In this document: piece after piece, positions 47,346 to 58,227 of the stretch
Layout of the letters: the number at the start of each line of letters is the position of its first letter
How positions within the stretch are numbered: the first letter of the stretch is position 1
DNA from: Hofstenia miamia
Taxonomy: Eukaryota; Xenacoelomorpha; Acoela; Hofsteniidae
Assembly: GCA_900660155.1 (NCBI GenBank)
Contig: CABFPE010000547.1
Span: forward strand, 429,163 to 493,162
Length of the DNA: 64,000 nucleotides
Direction of reading: 5' to 3'
Notes under the pieces: model-generated
The model's input: only the letters and a program-made list of their open reading frames with translations
Databases searched by the model: none
What the model was told of the DNA's origin: nothing
Made by a program: the position numbers and the translations under genes

Positions 47346-50300
47346 CAGGGGCTGGGGGTGATGCACCCCCCGAAATTTTTTTCTCAGGGGCAGCAAAATG
47401 ACCATTTAACAGATGTTGCGTTCATTTAATTTTCCACTCATTTTCTAAATTTATAATGCGGTCAGTCTATCTCTTTCAACATTTTTTGAAATATATATAT
47501 TTGAATAAGAGATTTGTGTTTTCTGTGTAAATGTAACTCTTGAATCTCAGCCATTACAAGTGTGACACAAAATCTATATTTTCGACCTATTTCATTTGTT
47601 CTATTCTTCAAATTTAAACAAAAGATTAGCTTTAATCAGTTTTGCATATGGACATGAACATATCCATTCTATTCCACTTTCAGATTGTGAAATAAAAATT
47701 CAAAAAACAGACATTCTCAACACCATAGAAAATGTTAAACACACTGTAAATGTGCTTAAGAAAATATAAATGGCTTAAGAACAGTACAAATTGTTTTATA
47801 ATAACCAAAGTACGTTTACGGTTAAGTCATACAGAGCTTTGAACACATTCTCCAAAATAGGAAGAGACTTGTATAAACTACCAGGCTAGTCAGTCTTAAA
47901 AAGTTATTTCATTTCTGCAATCTCTGCATGAACAAGAGAATTCAAAAGAACCCATGAAGAATACAAGTCAAAATGTTGTTAATGTAAACCACATTGACTG
48001 AATATTTGCTTCAGCACACTGTTACAACTAAAGCAGTTCTAGCTTCAATACCTAAGTTAGTGTTCTGTGGCAAGGCAATTTTCTTAGCAGCAGCCGTGTG
48101 CAAAATAAATTTTGTACTTAGAGGGCAGTTGGACGTAAGACTTTGGACGTATCTTGCAGTTGGCTTTAAGCCTTTAGCCGTATCCGGCTGTTAGCCGGGA
48201 AGTTTTCGCCGTAGTCAACGTTTTTTACTACTACTCAGTGCAATGCAAAGATTCAAACATGCTCATACTTTGAACAATTAAAGAAAATCGTGAAAATGTT
48301 TAAGTTTTAAAAACAACAATACAAATATATGTCATTGGAAACAAATTGTTCATCATATTGTTAAAAATATTTTAAGCGAGGAATTAACTCAAATTTCGTT
48401 AAAATGGGCTAGGCTGAGCTGCTTTTTTATCTGTAATAGTATTTCCTCATCCAATAAACAGGTTTTCACATCCATTTTGTGTTGCAGGTGCAGCATGTAA
48501 ATGTTTGATAATAAATGCAAATTGGGGATATAATGTGACCTTTCGTAATAACTAATACTCTTATACATGCATTAATGTATTAATAATCAGAGACCTCACT
48601 AGTACTTTCAGAAATGAACTACATCTGGTATTTTGGTCGTAAGTAAAGTATTTGACCATAGCCGACGGTTGGACGCGACTACAGCCTGCTAACGGACCAG
48701 AACACTAGCATATATATGGAAATATTTGCGCATGGTTAGAGCAATTCTAAGACTGTGCCTAGTCCCATTTGTGACATCTAATATCAAATAGCAATTTTGT
48801 TATGACTAATATATCGGCACATCTTTTTAGGGTGCAATATATTGTGGCCATACATAGATCATATTAAGTTATTTAATCTTATTCTATGAAAGTACTTTTA
48901 TTGGGATAAATTTGGAAATTTGAAATATCCTTGGCTGAGGTAAGGTTCAAAAGTATTCAAAAATTCTATTGTGAGTACTTCAGCAGTTCCAAAAAATAAT
49001 ATCATCTATTAGCACTGAATAGTAATTTTGGTTCAACTTATAGTCAGCTTAGTCAACCACTACTAGGGTTATGGAGGCCCACTCTTTCACAAAAAGTTTA
49101 TGAGGCGTGGCTGGTACATGACTAGTGCAAAATCCAATGAAACTAAGTGGGACTAGTAGGGCCAGCAAAATATTTGTCTTGCAGAACCATAATCACTAGT
49201 TCTAAGAGTTATGGAAAGATCTGGACATTTATGGAAAATTATTTCAATGTTTTTAAAATAGTTGTGGAAATGGAATGGAAATAGAAGACAATTTCATTTC
49301 CATATGCAACCCTGGCTTAAATGCAGCTTAATTAGTTTTTTTTAAATATAAATTCAGCTTAGTGAAAGTCAGAATAGAAAACACATATTTCCACTTTTCC
49401 TGTTTAAGAATTTGCATTCATGTGGCTGTTTCCAACAAATGATTTCTTAGTAAGCTCAGAATGATCAAGAATTAGTTGCAAACAATGATGAGTGATGACT
49501 GAATAGAAAACCTTTTGCTCTTATATTGTGAAATATATTTGAAAGAAAATCTGAAAATGGATAGTGTAATAAAAACTTATCATTACAATTGAAGAAACAG
49601 TCATTGGTTTATTAGATGTGTAGTTAAAGTTTTCACATCATATTGATTTGTCAGCTAAGTTTTGCTAATGTACATAGACTCTTAGCAGAAGCATTTTTAC
49701 CATTGAATTAGAGTAGCGGAACATTAAATGCTTTTAATTTTAAATGATTAATTTCAATATGATTGCGTGAGATAGACTTTTGTTTTGATACTTAAATTGT
49801 TTTGTAACGAATATAGAATGTAATTTTAGACTACATGCAAGATATTTTTTATCATTTTATCGCACATTAGGAAATTTATAATTAGGATAGTTAAAAAGCA
49901 AAGGCAAAAATTATCATAATCAAAAGATGGTAAAAATGCTCTGACAGTGATTTTTTCCAGGGCAATTAATCGCAGTGCTTGACTGACAGTATTATTTGAT
50001 TTTTCCCATGTTTGGTGATCAAATTATGAATTGATAAGCCCAATGTCAAGGTAATCTTTTTGACCAACTTGCGTTTATAACAAAAATAACAATAGTGAAC
50101 TTACCTTATGAAAAAATATTTGAATTTTAAATTGTATAGATTTTGTATCATTGTTTTTCAAGAAGAGCTCAGTGTTTTAATATATACCAATCACCAAACA
50201 TGTCTTACATGTTTATTTTTCATATTTTGTTAATTATTATATTGGCTATTAAGATTGCACTATACATGTACATGTAGTACGTTTTAAGAAATAAACAGAC

Positions 50301-50378
50301 GAATCTAGTCGCAACTATTGAAAGGGCAGCAATTTTGCTAATGCACCCCCTCATATATTTTTTCTCGCTGGGCCGCTG
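47346..50378. mobile_element. 3.0-kb hAT element with perfect 8-bp target duplication
   Basis: The left end CAGGGGCTGGGGGTGATGCA and the inverted right end CAGCGGCCCAGCGAG, with GGGGGTGCAT further in, are imperfect terminal repeats. GTAGACAG occurs immediately outside both ends (47338-47345 and 50379-50386), an exact 8-bp duplication typical of hAT transposition. I could not read a transposase in the interior, so the element is non-autonomous or fully decayed. It split a solo LTR and contains a further inverted-repeat unit at 48058-48707. Confidence 0.75.
48058..48707. mobile_element. MITE-like unit with 10-bp inverted ends, nested in the hAT element
   Basis: Perfect inverted ends TAGTGTTCTG / CAGAACACTA. 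Inside each end is a GC-richer stretch with repeated GTTGGACG, TTAGCCG and CTAACGG words (48120-48220 and 48660-48695). Flanking octamers do not match, so transposition is inferred from the ends only. Confidence 0.5.
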
Positions 50379-50870
50379 GTAGACAGGTCAGGACGTCCTA
50401 CACCTGAATACGTACTCCGCTCACTCCCCCTCAGCTTCGTAGAAGGTTTAGCTGCTCATGGCCATCTGAATATAGAGCATATATGAGAGCAATGATAAGC
50501 CTGGTATTAAACCAAAACAATTTATTAAACGTTTGCGCACACAAAGTCTCTATTTATACACAGTAAATAATAATACGTAATACACCTGCCAAAGGCAGAA
50601 CAAAAATGTAAACACTTAAACAACATGATTGGGTAGCTGAGTATAAGCGGGAACGGAGAAAGAATTAGCATAAGCAATAGAGAGACGACTCCTTGCGGTG
50701 GCGAGATGAAGTGCGTGGGAATTCTTTTGCGTAAAAGGTCCCGATATATATTGTAGCATCAGTTCTTGGAATAAGTCAGCAATTAAAAAACTTATTTGCA
50801 ATTAAAACTTCTGGTTTAGGCAAAATCAGTTGTGTTTTAATTTTCTCTTAAGTGATTATGTGGTGTGACA

Positions 50871-53800
50871 TAATATTTAGTTGATTAAATTTTTTCACTG
50901 ATTTCAGTCAATTATGGGATGAAAATTACGAATTTGAATGTCATTTTACATGCAAAACCATGCTTTTTTAGTAATTTGTGTTCTAAATTTTTGAAGGCCT
51001 GCATATCATTACTTTGTTCAGTTAATGTTTTGGACTATGTACGAATGGACCATTGAAATTAAACCATTTCTGCTATTCTTTTCCAACAATAATTCATTAA
51101 GACCAGTTTCACTGTCATGACAAGTCACATTGGGTATCGATATGGGAACAACTTTTATTGACATACCTTCATGCACGATGTGTATAAGAGACAGACTATA
51201 CTCTGTGCACGTGACAACATTATTTATGTCTTCTCTGGAAGCAACAGCTGCTTATAAATGCAAGGCTTGTGAAAATTTATTATGTTACATTTGTTGATAC
51301 TATATTCTAAAAATCAACACATTACAAAAAAAGGGTTGGGGCAAACGACATATTCTGAACCATAATAAATATTATTGGCCATTGAATCTTGACACCAAAG
51401 TGATATATTCCAGCTGTCATACTATGTTAGAATCCTGGCTAGTTGAAGATTGCCAACCTTTGTTGTTTTCTATTTTTCATGTTTAGCTTGAATATAGAAA
51501 CCACAATAGCGACTGTTATTTTTCTTCTTTGAAGAAAGAGTTTTCTCATATATCATGCTATCAACTCATCTTGTGAACCTGTACCTCACAGCATTTATCT
51601 TCAATACTTAAATGTCCTGATATTGAAGTACGCATGTCTATCCTACAAAAAAAATTCAAGAAACAATTGAGCCAATCTGATATGGCTTTTCTAACAAAAA
51701 TTCTCAAGATCTTCATTGTTCTTCTCAAAAGGATTTGAATTCATTAGTTGCAAGCATAAATCTTACCATAAGAGAAACTGAAAGTTTCTTTGCTAAATTG
51801 TGGAAATGAGATTTTGTTAGTGATGATGTCTACTAAGCTTCATTTTCTCAAATGTCAATTGAATGTTTTTCATGATAATTTAGGTTTTTAGTGATAAAAA
51901 AGGCAAAATTAAACCAACTACTAAGAGACTTTTTATAAAAATGGCTTTACCTAGAGCACATTGAAATCTGCAGGTTTGGGAATATAATTTGGCCACATAT
52001 AGCTTCTGTAGGCTCATATCAACGAAAGCAATCTATTTATTAGTTATTTGAATACTTAGGAAAACTAACATTCTTGATAATATCTAAATTACAGTAATTA
52101 GAAAATGATCCAATTTAGACTATATTTTGGCCTCATGGGCTTTGGATGAACAGAAAACATCTGCTGCCATTAAAATCAAAATACAATTAAAGGTAAATAT
52201 GCAATTATAAAATTCATTTGAGGATTTTTGGATCTCAATTGTAATGCAATTTCTTATTTGTATTTTCAATCATCTATTAGGGCCTTAAACTCAATTTCAT
52301 GATATTTCCTAAAGTATTGTTTCTGCTGTGAAAATGACATCACTTTCTTTGTTCTTAGCAGCATCAAATTGACCAGAAACACCAAAAAATGTACTCAACC
52401 AAAAAAATATTTTTTGTCTCACAGTGTTACTGATCTTAACATGAGAAGCTAAATTTGTTTTTCAATAAAGGAAAAGATGGGGAAGATCTGAGAGATTACA
52501 AGTGTGTTCTGCCTTGCAATCTATGCTCAGTTCTTCCTTGATCAATTTTGAAGGCATTCATTCTTGAACTATTAATTTACTTTAATTCAATGACTGTTAG
52601 GCTCTGTGCTGTTGAAAACCAAATTGCGTTTAAGCTAAACTCTTTTAAATTACAATTGTTTAATTTACTAATCATGTGCTCAAAGCTAAGGTGTACTGTC
52701 TCCCAGCTGATTGGTGGTATTCCTCACTTGTTAATGCAATTATGCAGTTTTCTTTACATAGTTCTTTGTCAGTACTTGCAAACAGTTGTTAATTATGCCT
52801 CAACTATAGATGTTATTTGTGTTTTGCTAATATGCTAACACAAATTCAGTCAATGCTATATGGTGACCCAAAAACATTTAAAGAACATTGATTTGAAACT
52901 AGTTTACCTATTTCAAACTCTATTTCTTTATCAAAGAACCACCAAAACTACTCTGTAAGTTACTGGTTTATTTATTATTTATCTCCAACAACCTAAAAGT
53001 ACTTTACAAAGAATGCTATCACCTCTTGTTAATCAGAAAGAACTGTGTCATGATCCAAGCAGATCTCAGAAAAATTCTCAGAGTTACTTCACTCATCCTC
53101 ATTCTATGAAAAGTAATATATTAAATATGACTACTGAAAAAACTGATTACAATATTCTAATGTCAAAAAACAAAAGCCAACTCATAAACATTATTATCAA
53201 CATTTGAGAAGAACTCAAAAAGTTGAAAACTTCAAAAATTATGTAATCTACTGCAACTCGATATTCTTCACCAGTGTAAAAGTGAATTTACTTGTCCGAT
53301 CATGAAATCAGAGATAGAAGTGGGGTGGGTCAATCCAGCTTTGTAATTGGGTTGAGAATTTCAAACCCTCCTGAACAATCCGATTTCAGCTCGAATTTCA
53401 AAAATCAAATTGATAAAAATTATAATTCTTTTAATGTCAATTTAAAATTCATATTTTGTTGATGTTCTGAAAAAGAGTTTGGTATTTCTATGGCTTCTAT
53501 GGTATCAGTGGCCAGTGAGGAGCGTTTTTCAGTCATAGTAAACCCACAAGAAGAGAAGTCTCTCTCAGATCGAACAGGTGCCCTTTTAAATGGAAATCGA
53601 GTTCAAAATCTTTTTATTTCAGATAATAATTCATTCATGACAAACTGATATAAAAGCAGATGCATGGTAAAATGTTCTATAAATCAAAACCCTCGTTTTT
53701 ATTCTTTGTTCAAGTCATTTGTGCTGCCGATTAGTTTACGCGCTGATACGAGTCAGTCCATTTTAATACAACTTAATTGTTCGGTAAACAATTTAACACC

Positions 53801-55353
53801 AAGTTGAAATGTCCTTGATATACATATTACAATAATCATAATAAATTACAATATTATTATTATTATATCATATTAAACATAAAAAAATTTTTTCCACCCG
53901 AACTCAACCCGTTTTATTTTAGAAAACTCAACCCGAATCCGACCCGAGTCTGATTCCAATTCTGAGAAAACCCATGGGGTAGGGTAGGGCGAGGGAGTTA
54001 CGGGCAAGAATTTTCTAATATTGGTACCCATGGGGCAAAACACTCCGGAGTTGAAAAACAACCAATTTTGAGACTGTAAAAGGAATTTTCTTGCATCAAA
54101 GTTCTCAGCTTGATAAAATTTTATAGCATTTTGAAAAATCAACAACCATGCTTTTCTAGCACTTGGTGAAAAGTGATTCTATTTAATAATACCAAGAAGA
54201 TCTATTTTATCTGATTTATGGTCAAAAGGTTTTGCAATTAACCTTGCAAAAATATATTGCATAAAATATTAGTAATATAGAGATAAAATTAAATAATATT
54301 TTGCAATTACTAATGCTTTTAATATGATTGTTATCACGTTTGTTTTTAAATTCATATTAGTAGTAATAGAAAAGATGGCATTTCAAAAATGATTCTGGTA
54401 TCTTCTAGGCAGTAAGGATTCAAAATATTTGGCTGTTTGAGTGTGGTGTATTGCTATGAAAATTTCATTAGAACAAATATGGGGTAATAATATATCGCAA
54501 GTAGTTTTTGGAGCAGAAATTTTTTAGTAGGGCACTTTCGGACGTAAGAAAGTAAAGCGTATGGCAATTTGGGGTAGATGTCAGCCGGTAGAATTGGGGC
54601 AGAGCACAAATTCTGTAGGGCGGAGCATGTCAGTTCAGAAAAATCTGCCTAAACTCATCTCTGAGGGGAGTAATGTTGGATCAATTCCTTTCCATGTAAT
54701 CTAAGGTATGCTAAAATAACAATTTTATAGAGGGTGAAATCATTATAGAAAAAGAAGAAACATTTCAGTGGTATAGCTTTATACAATAATAAATATGTAG
54801 TGGTAAAATAGACTAATATATAAAATATTGGTATGTGCAAATTAATTAGAAAAAACAGATAAAGATTTAAAGAAATATTTTTCGGAATCATGAAATGACA
54901 TTCACAAGAACTTCCAAAATATCTAAGCTGGTGACAGAATCAGCGTATAGATGAGGGCTCTCAGCTTTTTAGATATTTCGGAATTTCTTGCCATTTTTCA
55001 TAGACATTTTTCTATAGTTTAATGTGAAATAATAAATATATATAGAGATCGCAGCACCTTGAAGCATGTCTTGAGGAGAATATTAAATGAAATAACAAAT
55101 CCTTTGCCTATAACCTTCGAAATTATAAACTATTGACAGGAAGATATCTATTCGCATCACATTCAAAACACTATTTTCGATGATGATGAGTGAATTGTGC
55201 AGGGCATATATTTGCTTTAGTTCTATAATGAATTACATGTATTACTAATCGTATTCCATAATGGAAAATTGCTACAGTAATATATTGAAATAATAAAAAG
55301 ATTATATATTTAAAAATACATAATTTAATAAATAATTTTTTTAAAAATGAAAT
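50871..55353. other. No gene recognised
   Basis: Slightly less AT-rich than average but without a readable gene. A Tn5 mosaic-end match lies at 51177. At 53880-54000 there are repeated ACCCG / CGGGT words, like those near some hAT MITE ends, but no boundaries were found. Open frames at 52548-52838 and 53873-54145 show no domain. Confidence 0.45.
51177..51194 (+). other. Tn5/Nextera mosaic-end sequence, probable library artefact
   Basis: GATGTGTATAAGAGACAG is an exact 18-base match to the 19-base Tn5 mosaic end used in tagmentation libraries; only the first A is absent. An exact 18-mer match by chance in this window is on the order of one in a million. It most probably marks untrimmed adaptor, or a chimeric join, within the assembled contig. 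Confidence 0.75.
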
Positions 55354-55536
55354 TTATAATTCAATTCTATGTAAATTCACATCGAATAAATTGATGTACA
55401 TTTCTAATAAGAAAAAGGCTGCGTCAGCAATATTGAGTGCGTCGCAATAAGCAATAAAACATTTTACATCCGTCTTATAGTGATCTAACACGTCGGAAGA
55501 CGTTTTAAGGTACGTCAGTAGTAAAGCCCATTCCAC
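55354..55536 (-). CDS. Possible small exon or remnant, unrecognised (about 60 codons)
   Basis: Open frame entered from a GTG-containing upstream sequence rather than an ATG. It has richer codon use (ACG, GAC, GCA) than the surroundings. The reading E-W-A-L-L-L-T-Y-L-K, C-F-I-A-Y-C-D-A-L, F-F-L-L-E-M-Y-I-N-L-F is amphipathic and not low-complexity. A stop lies about 30 bases upstream in frame, so if it is real it is an internal or terminal exon. No family is recognised. Chance remains a good explanation. Confidence 0.2.
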   Translation of the reverse strand: MEWALLLTYLKTSSDVLDHYKTDVKCFIAYCDALNIADAAFFLLEMYINLFDVNLHRIEL

Positions 55537-55542
55537 TGTTCT

Positions 55543-55613
55543 CTGATTGGTCTAGACTGGACCTTTGGCCTCTGCTTGCCCATGGATATTGCCGGGGTGT
55601 TGTAGTGACGTCA
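55543..55613 (-). promoter_or_regulatory. GC-richer stretch with CCAAT and TGACGTCA boxes
   Basis: On the minus strand a perfect CRE palindrome, TGACGTCA (55606-55613), precedes CCAATCAG (55543-55550), with a CCCCGG-containing stretch between. This is promoter-like composition in AT-rich DNA, directly before the frame at 55354-55536. No transcript evidence is available. Confidence 0.3.
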
Positions 55614-55923
55614 TGGAACTTGTATAGTCATGTACTTTTAATGGTTTATATGTTATTTATGTTTACAAGTGTATATGTTTTGAAAAGTGATGCATAGTAT
55701 GAAATTGTGACTAATGCAAAAAGGAAATAAAACGCCAAAAAGCAGATAAAACAGGAAAAGATGTGTAAGTCAACAAAAAATGTAACAAATGACAAACATA
55801 TACACTCTGAAAATACATATAAACCACAGAAAAATGTAGACAGAAGATCAATGTGTAAAACTAATATAATACAAATAATGTATATTGCAAGCATGTATGC
55901 GTATAAATCCTGTTAATAACATT

Positions 55924-56545
55924 GCATGTATAATTTTTAGGAAGTGAAATTGCGTCTTTATGCAAAAACTGTGTTTAATTTTTCATAAAACTAGTTAACT
56001 TTTAACTTAGAAGTCTATATTTAATATACAGCCTATAATGTTAATCCACATATATGCATAACCCATATTTAATTTTTACGCCTGTTAATTTCAAGGTTAA
56101 CGAAATATTTCTCGATTTTGTATTTGGATATTAGCAAAAAATGAATTAAATTTTACAATGAAGTGTAGCAACTTATTTGAAAATCGAATTGTAACCTTTG
56201 GTATGTAATGAATAGCTCCGAAAAACAAATTAAATTTTGTATAGTAGCATCACATGTATAATTTTTAGGAAAATGAAATTGCCTTTATCATGTAAATCTA
56301 TATTTCATACGCCTGTAATGTTAAAGTATAGCAAATATTTACCTGTTTTGTATGTTGGATATTAGCAAAAAAAGAAATAATTGCATGGAATTTTTTAGAG
56401 ATAAGAAGCATTGGTGAAAACAAATTTATCGCAATGTTTGCAGGTATTGATCAATAGAAACATAGGGAAATGCTTGCAATGAAATAGCAGCATATTTGAA
56501 AAAATGAAATGTAGTCCCTTGCATGTAATGTATAGAAAAATTAAA
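55924..56545. repeat. Two-unit tandem repeat, about 300-330 bp per unit
   Basis: Units start at 55924 and 56252 with CATGTATAATTTTTAGGA and follow the same order: CTATATTT, CGCCTGT, GTTAA, TGGATATTAGCAAAAAA, then GCA..TATTTGAAAA and ATGTAATG.ATAG. The second unit is slightly shorter. No coding capacity. Confidence 0.7.
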
Positions 56546-56654
56546 TTACACCAATGCTTAATCATTAGAAAGGAATGGAGGTTTTTATTGATAAGAACAT
56601 TATTCAGCAGTCAACAATGTATTATCACAAATGCCATGTAAACTGTCAGCTAAC

Positions 56655-56954
56655 AATGTCATGTATGTTAAGAAATATTAGAAAGATGTGTGCAAACAAA
56701 GTAAACATGTAAAGTAAATTGGCCCTCTGTAAATAACACAAACACTAGTACAAATACATGAATCAATAACTATTCAATGTCATGTATATTAACAAGAAAA
56801 ATGTGTGCACATGTAATAAAGTAAAATAAAACATGAAAACTAAATTAGGCCACATCAATAAATAAGTCACTAGTAAAAGTATATGAATCAATGACTATAA
56901 AATGTTGTGTATATTAACAAAAAATAAGTGTGCACATGTAATAAAGTAGAATAA
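56655..56954. repeat. Tandem repeat (121-125 bp units) cut by the LTR element
   Basis: Units start at 56655, 56776 and 56901 (AATGTCATGTATATTAAC and similar). The third stops after 54 bp, exactly where the LTR begins at 56955. The broken period is independent support for that LTR boundary. The rest of the third unit should lie beyond the other LTR, outside this window. Confidence 0.75.
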
Positions 56955-57547
56955 TGTAACATCTGCTACCAAGCTTTAACTCACGTTGATTGATTCATTT
57001 TGAATGTAATTCTGTGTTAAGTGTGGATAGGGATGTACGTTTATCAACTGCTTTGATCCATTAATACTTCTAGTTAACTGTGACTAACTATATCGTAATC
57101 AAACACTATTTAGGTGCGGACTGAATGCTGGGGTTTCCTTCAATTCGCTCTTCTTATGAGGCCTCCGGCTGACTCTGATCTCCGAATCCTCCAACAAGTA
57201 TTCACCTTTGTTATTGATGGATTGTTTCCAAACCTCAGCTCAACAAAGTAGATTATGTGTTCCCTATCCTAACTCAGTGCAACCCTCAAGGCTGGATGTA
57301 ACTGACTTAAACTCAATTTGTAATGTGTAATTTGTACTTGCAACTGGGCAGTGTCACTAGCTGCTTAATAAATAATTATTTAGCCATTATCAAAAATTAT
57401 TGGCTTTAATTAGTTTAAATAATTAAATAGATAATTACTTGCAGCTTCCTACCTTACATTTAATTTATGCTACATGCTTGGTCTCATTATCAGTCTATTT
57501 ATAGGTCACCTACATAGTCAAGTTAATATAAAATGTAATTACCTACA
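56955..57547 (-). repeat. LTR of the Ty3/gypsy-type element
   Basis: About 593 bp beginning TGTAACATCTGC and ending AATTACCTACA on the plus strand, a TGTA...TACA inverted terminus. The left boundary coincides with the break in the flanking tandem repeat. It shares short ordered blocks with the LTR-like insertion at 29.8-31.2 kb. The right boundary is less sure. Confidence 0.6.
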
Positions 57548-58227
57548 ATTGGTTCTCCAACCATTTCTTTGATAGTTTTATTATTTCATACTTGTTAATG
57601 AAAGTATTGGTAGTCAGCTAAACAAAGAAAAACTCCTAATTGTATCCCTAACATATATGCAGTTTCGTGGGTTGGATCAAGGACCCTTGAATCACTCCTG
57701 ATGTGTGCCCTTGCCACTACTAATGCATCGACTGTTTAGCTTGACATCATTTAATAGTATGCAAACTGAATTAAATCTAAAGATAAGATTTTCAAAGAAT
57801 TTACTTCAACAGTTTCTCTAATTGATTTCACGCTATTTATAGTTTCTAATCCAAAAGTACCTGTTGATTTTGAATTTCAAATCGTCTGCCAAGATGGCTG
57901 AAAATTAATGGAAGTGTTATCATCCCTTTTCATTTTCCCAAAATGTATTTGACAGATACTATTTGGTAAATGTTGTTTCTTAGTTGCAATATACAAAATT
58001 AATGATGCTAAACATAAATTGATTTTCGTTTACAATTAACACTGCTTTTAATCGTCATTGAATTTGATATTAATCTTCTCTGACTAATCTCTTTTTGTTT
58101 TGCAGCATTATTTTCAGTGCAGCTCTTTCTCCATGAACTAGTGCATCATCTTTTCGTATTATTGTTTCCACCATAGGGTTGCTCTAGCTTGTTCGTATTA
58201 TTGTTTCCACCATAGGGTTTTTCTAAC

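Larger units (their letters stand above)
47071..50870 (-). mobile_element. Solo LTR, interrupted by a hAT element
   Basis: After removal of the inserted hAT element (47346-50378) and one copy of its 8-bp target repeat, an LTR of about 760 bp remains. On the minus strand it begins TGTCACACCACATAATC and ends GGGCCA (TG...CA). A TATAAATAGAG box lies near 50550, followed some 40-50 bp later by AATAAA, the order expected for an LTR promoter and R region. The sequence is flanked by TAAT on both sides (47067-47070 and 50871-50874), a 4-bp target duplication. No internal coding region is present, as in a solo LTR left by recombination. The superfamily is not determined. Confidence 0.6.

Noticed and set aside
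57548-57570. TTGGTTCTCCAACCA after the LTR as a primer-binding site
   Set aside because: Coding on the minus strand makes this the 3' LTR side, where a polypurine tract rather than a primer site is expected. The sequence is a small palindrome with no clear tRNA match.
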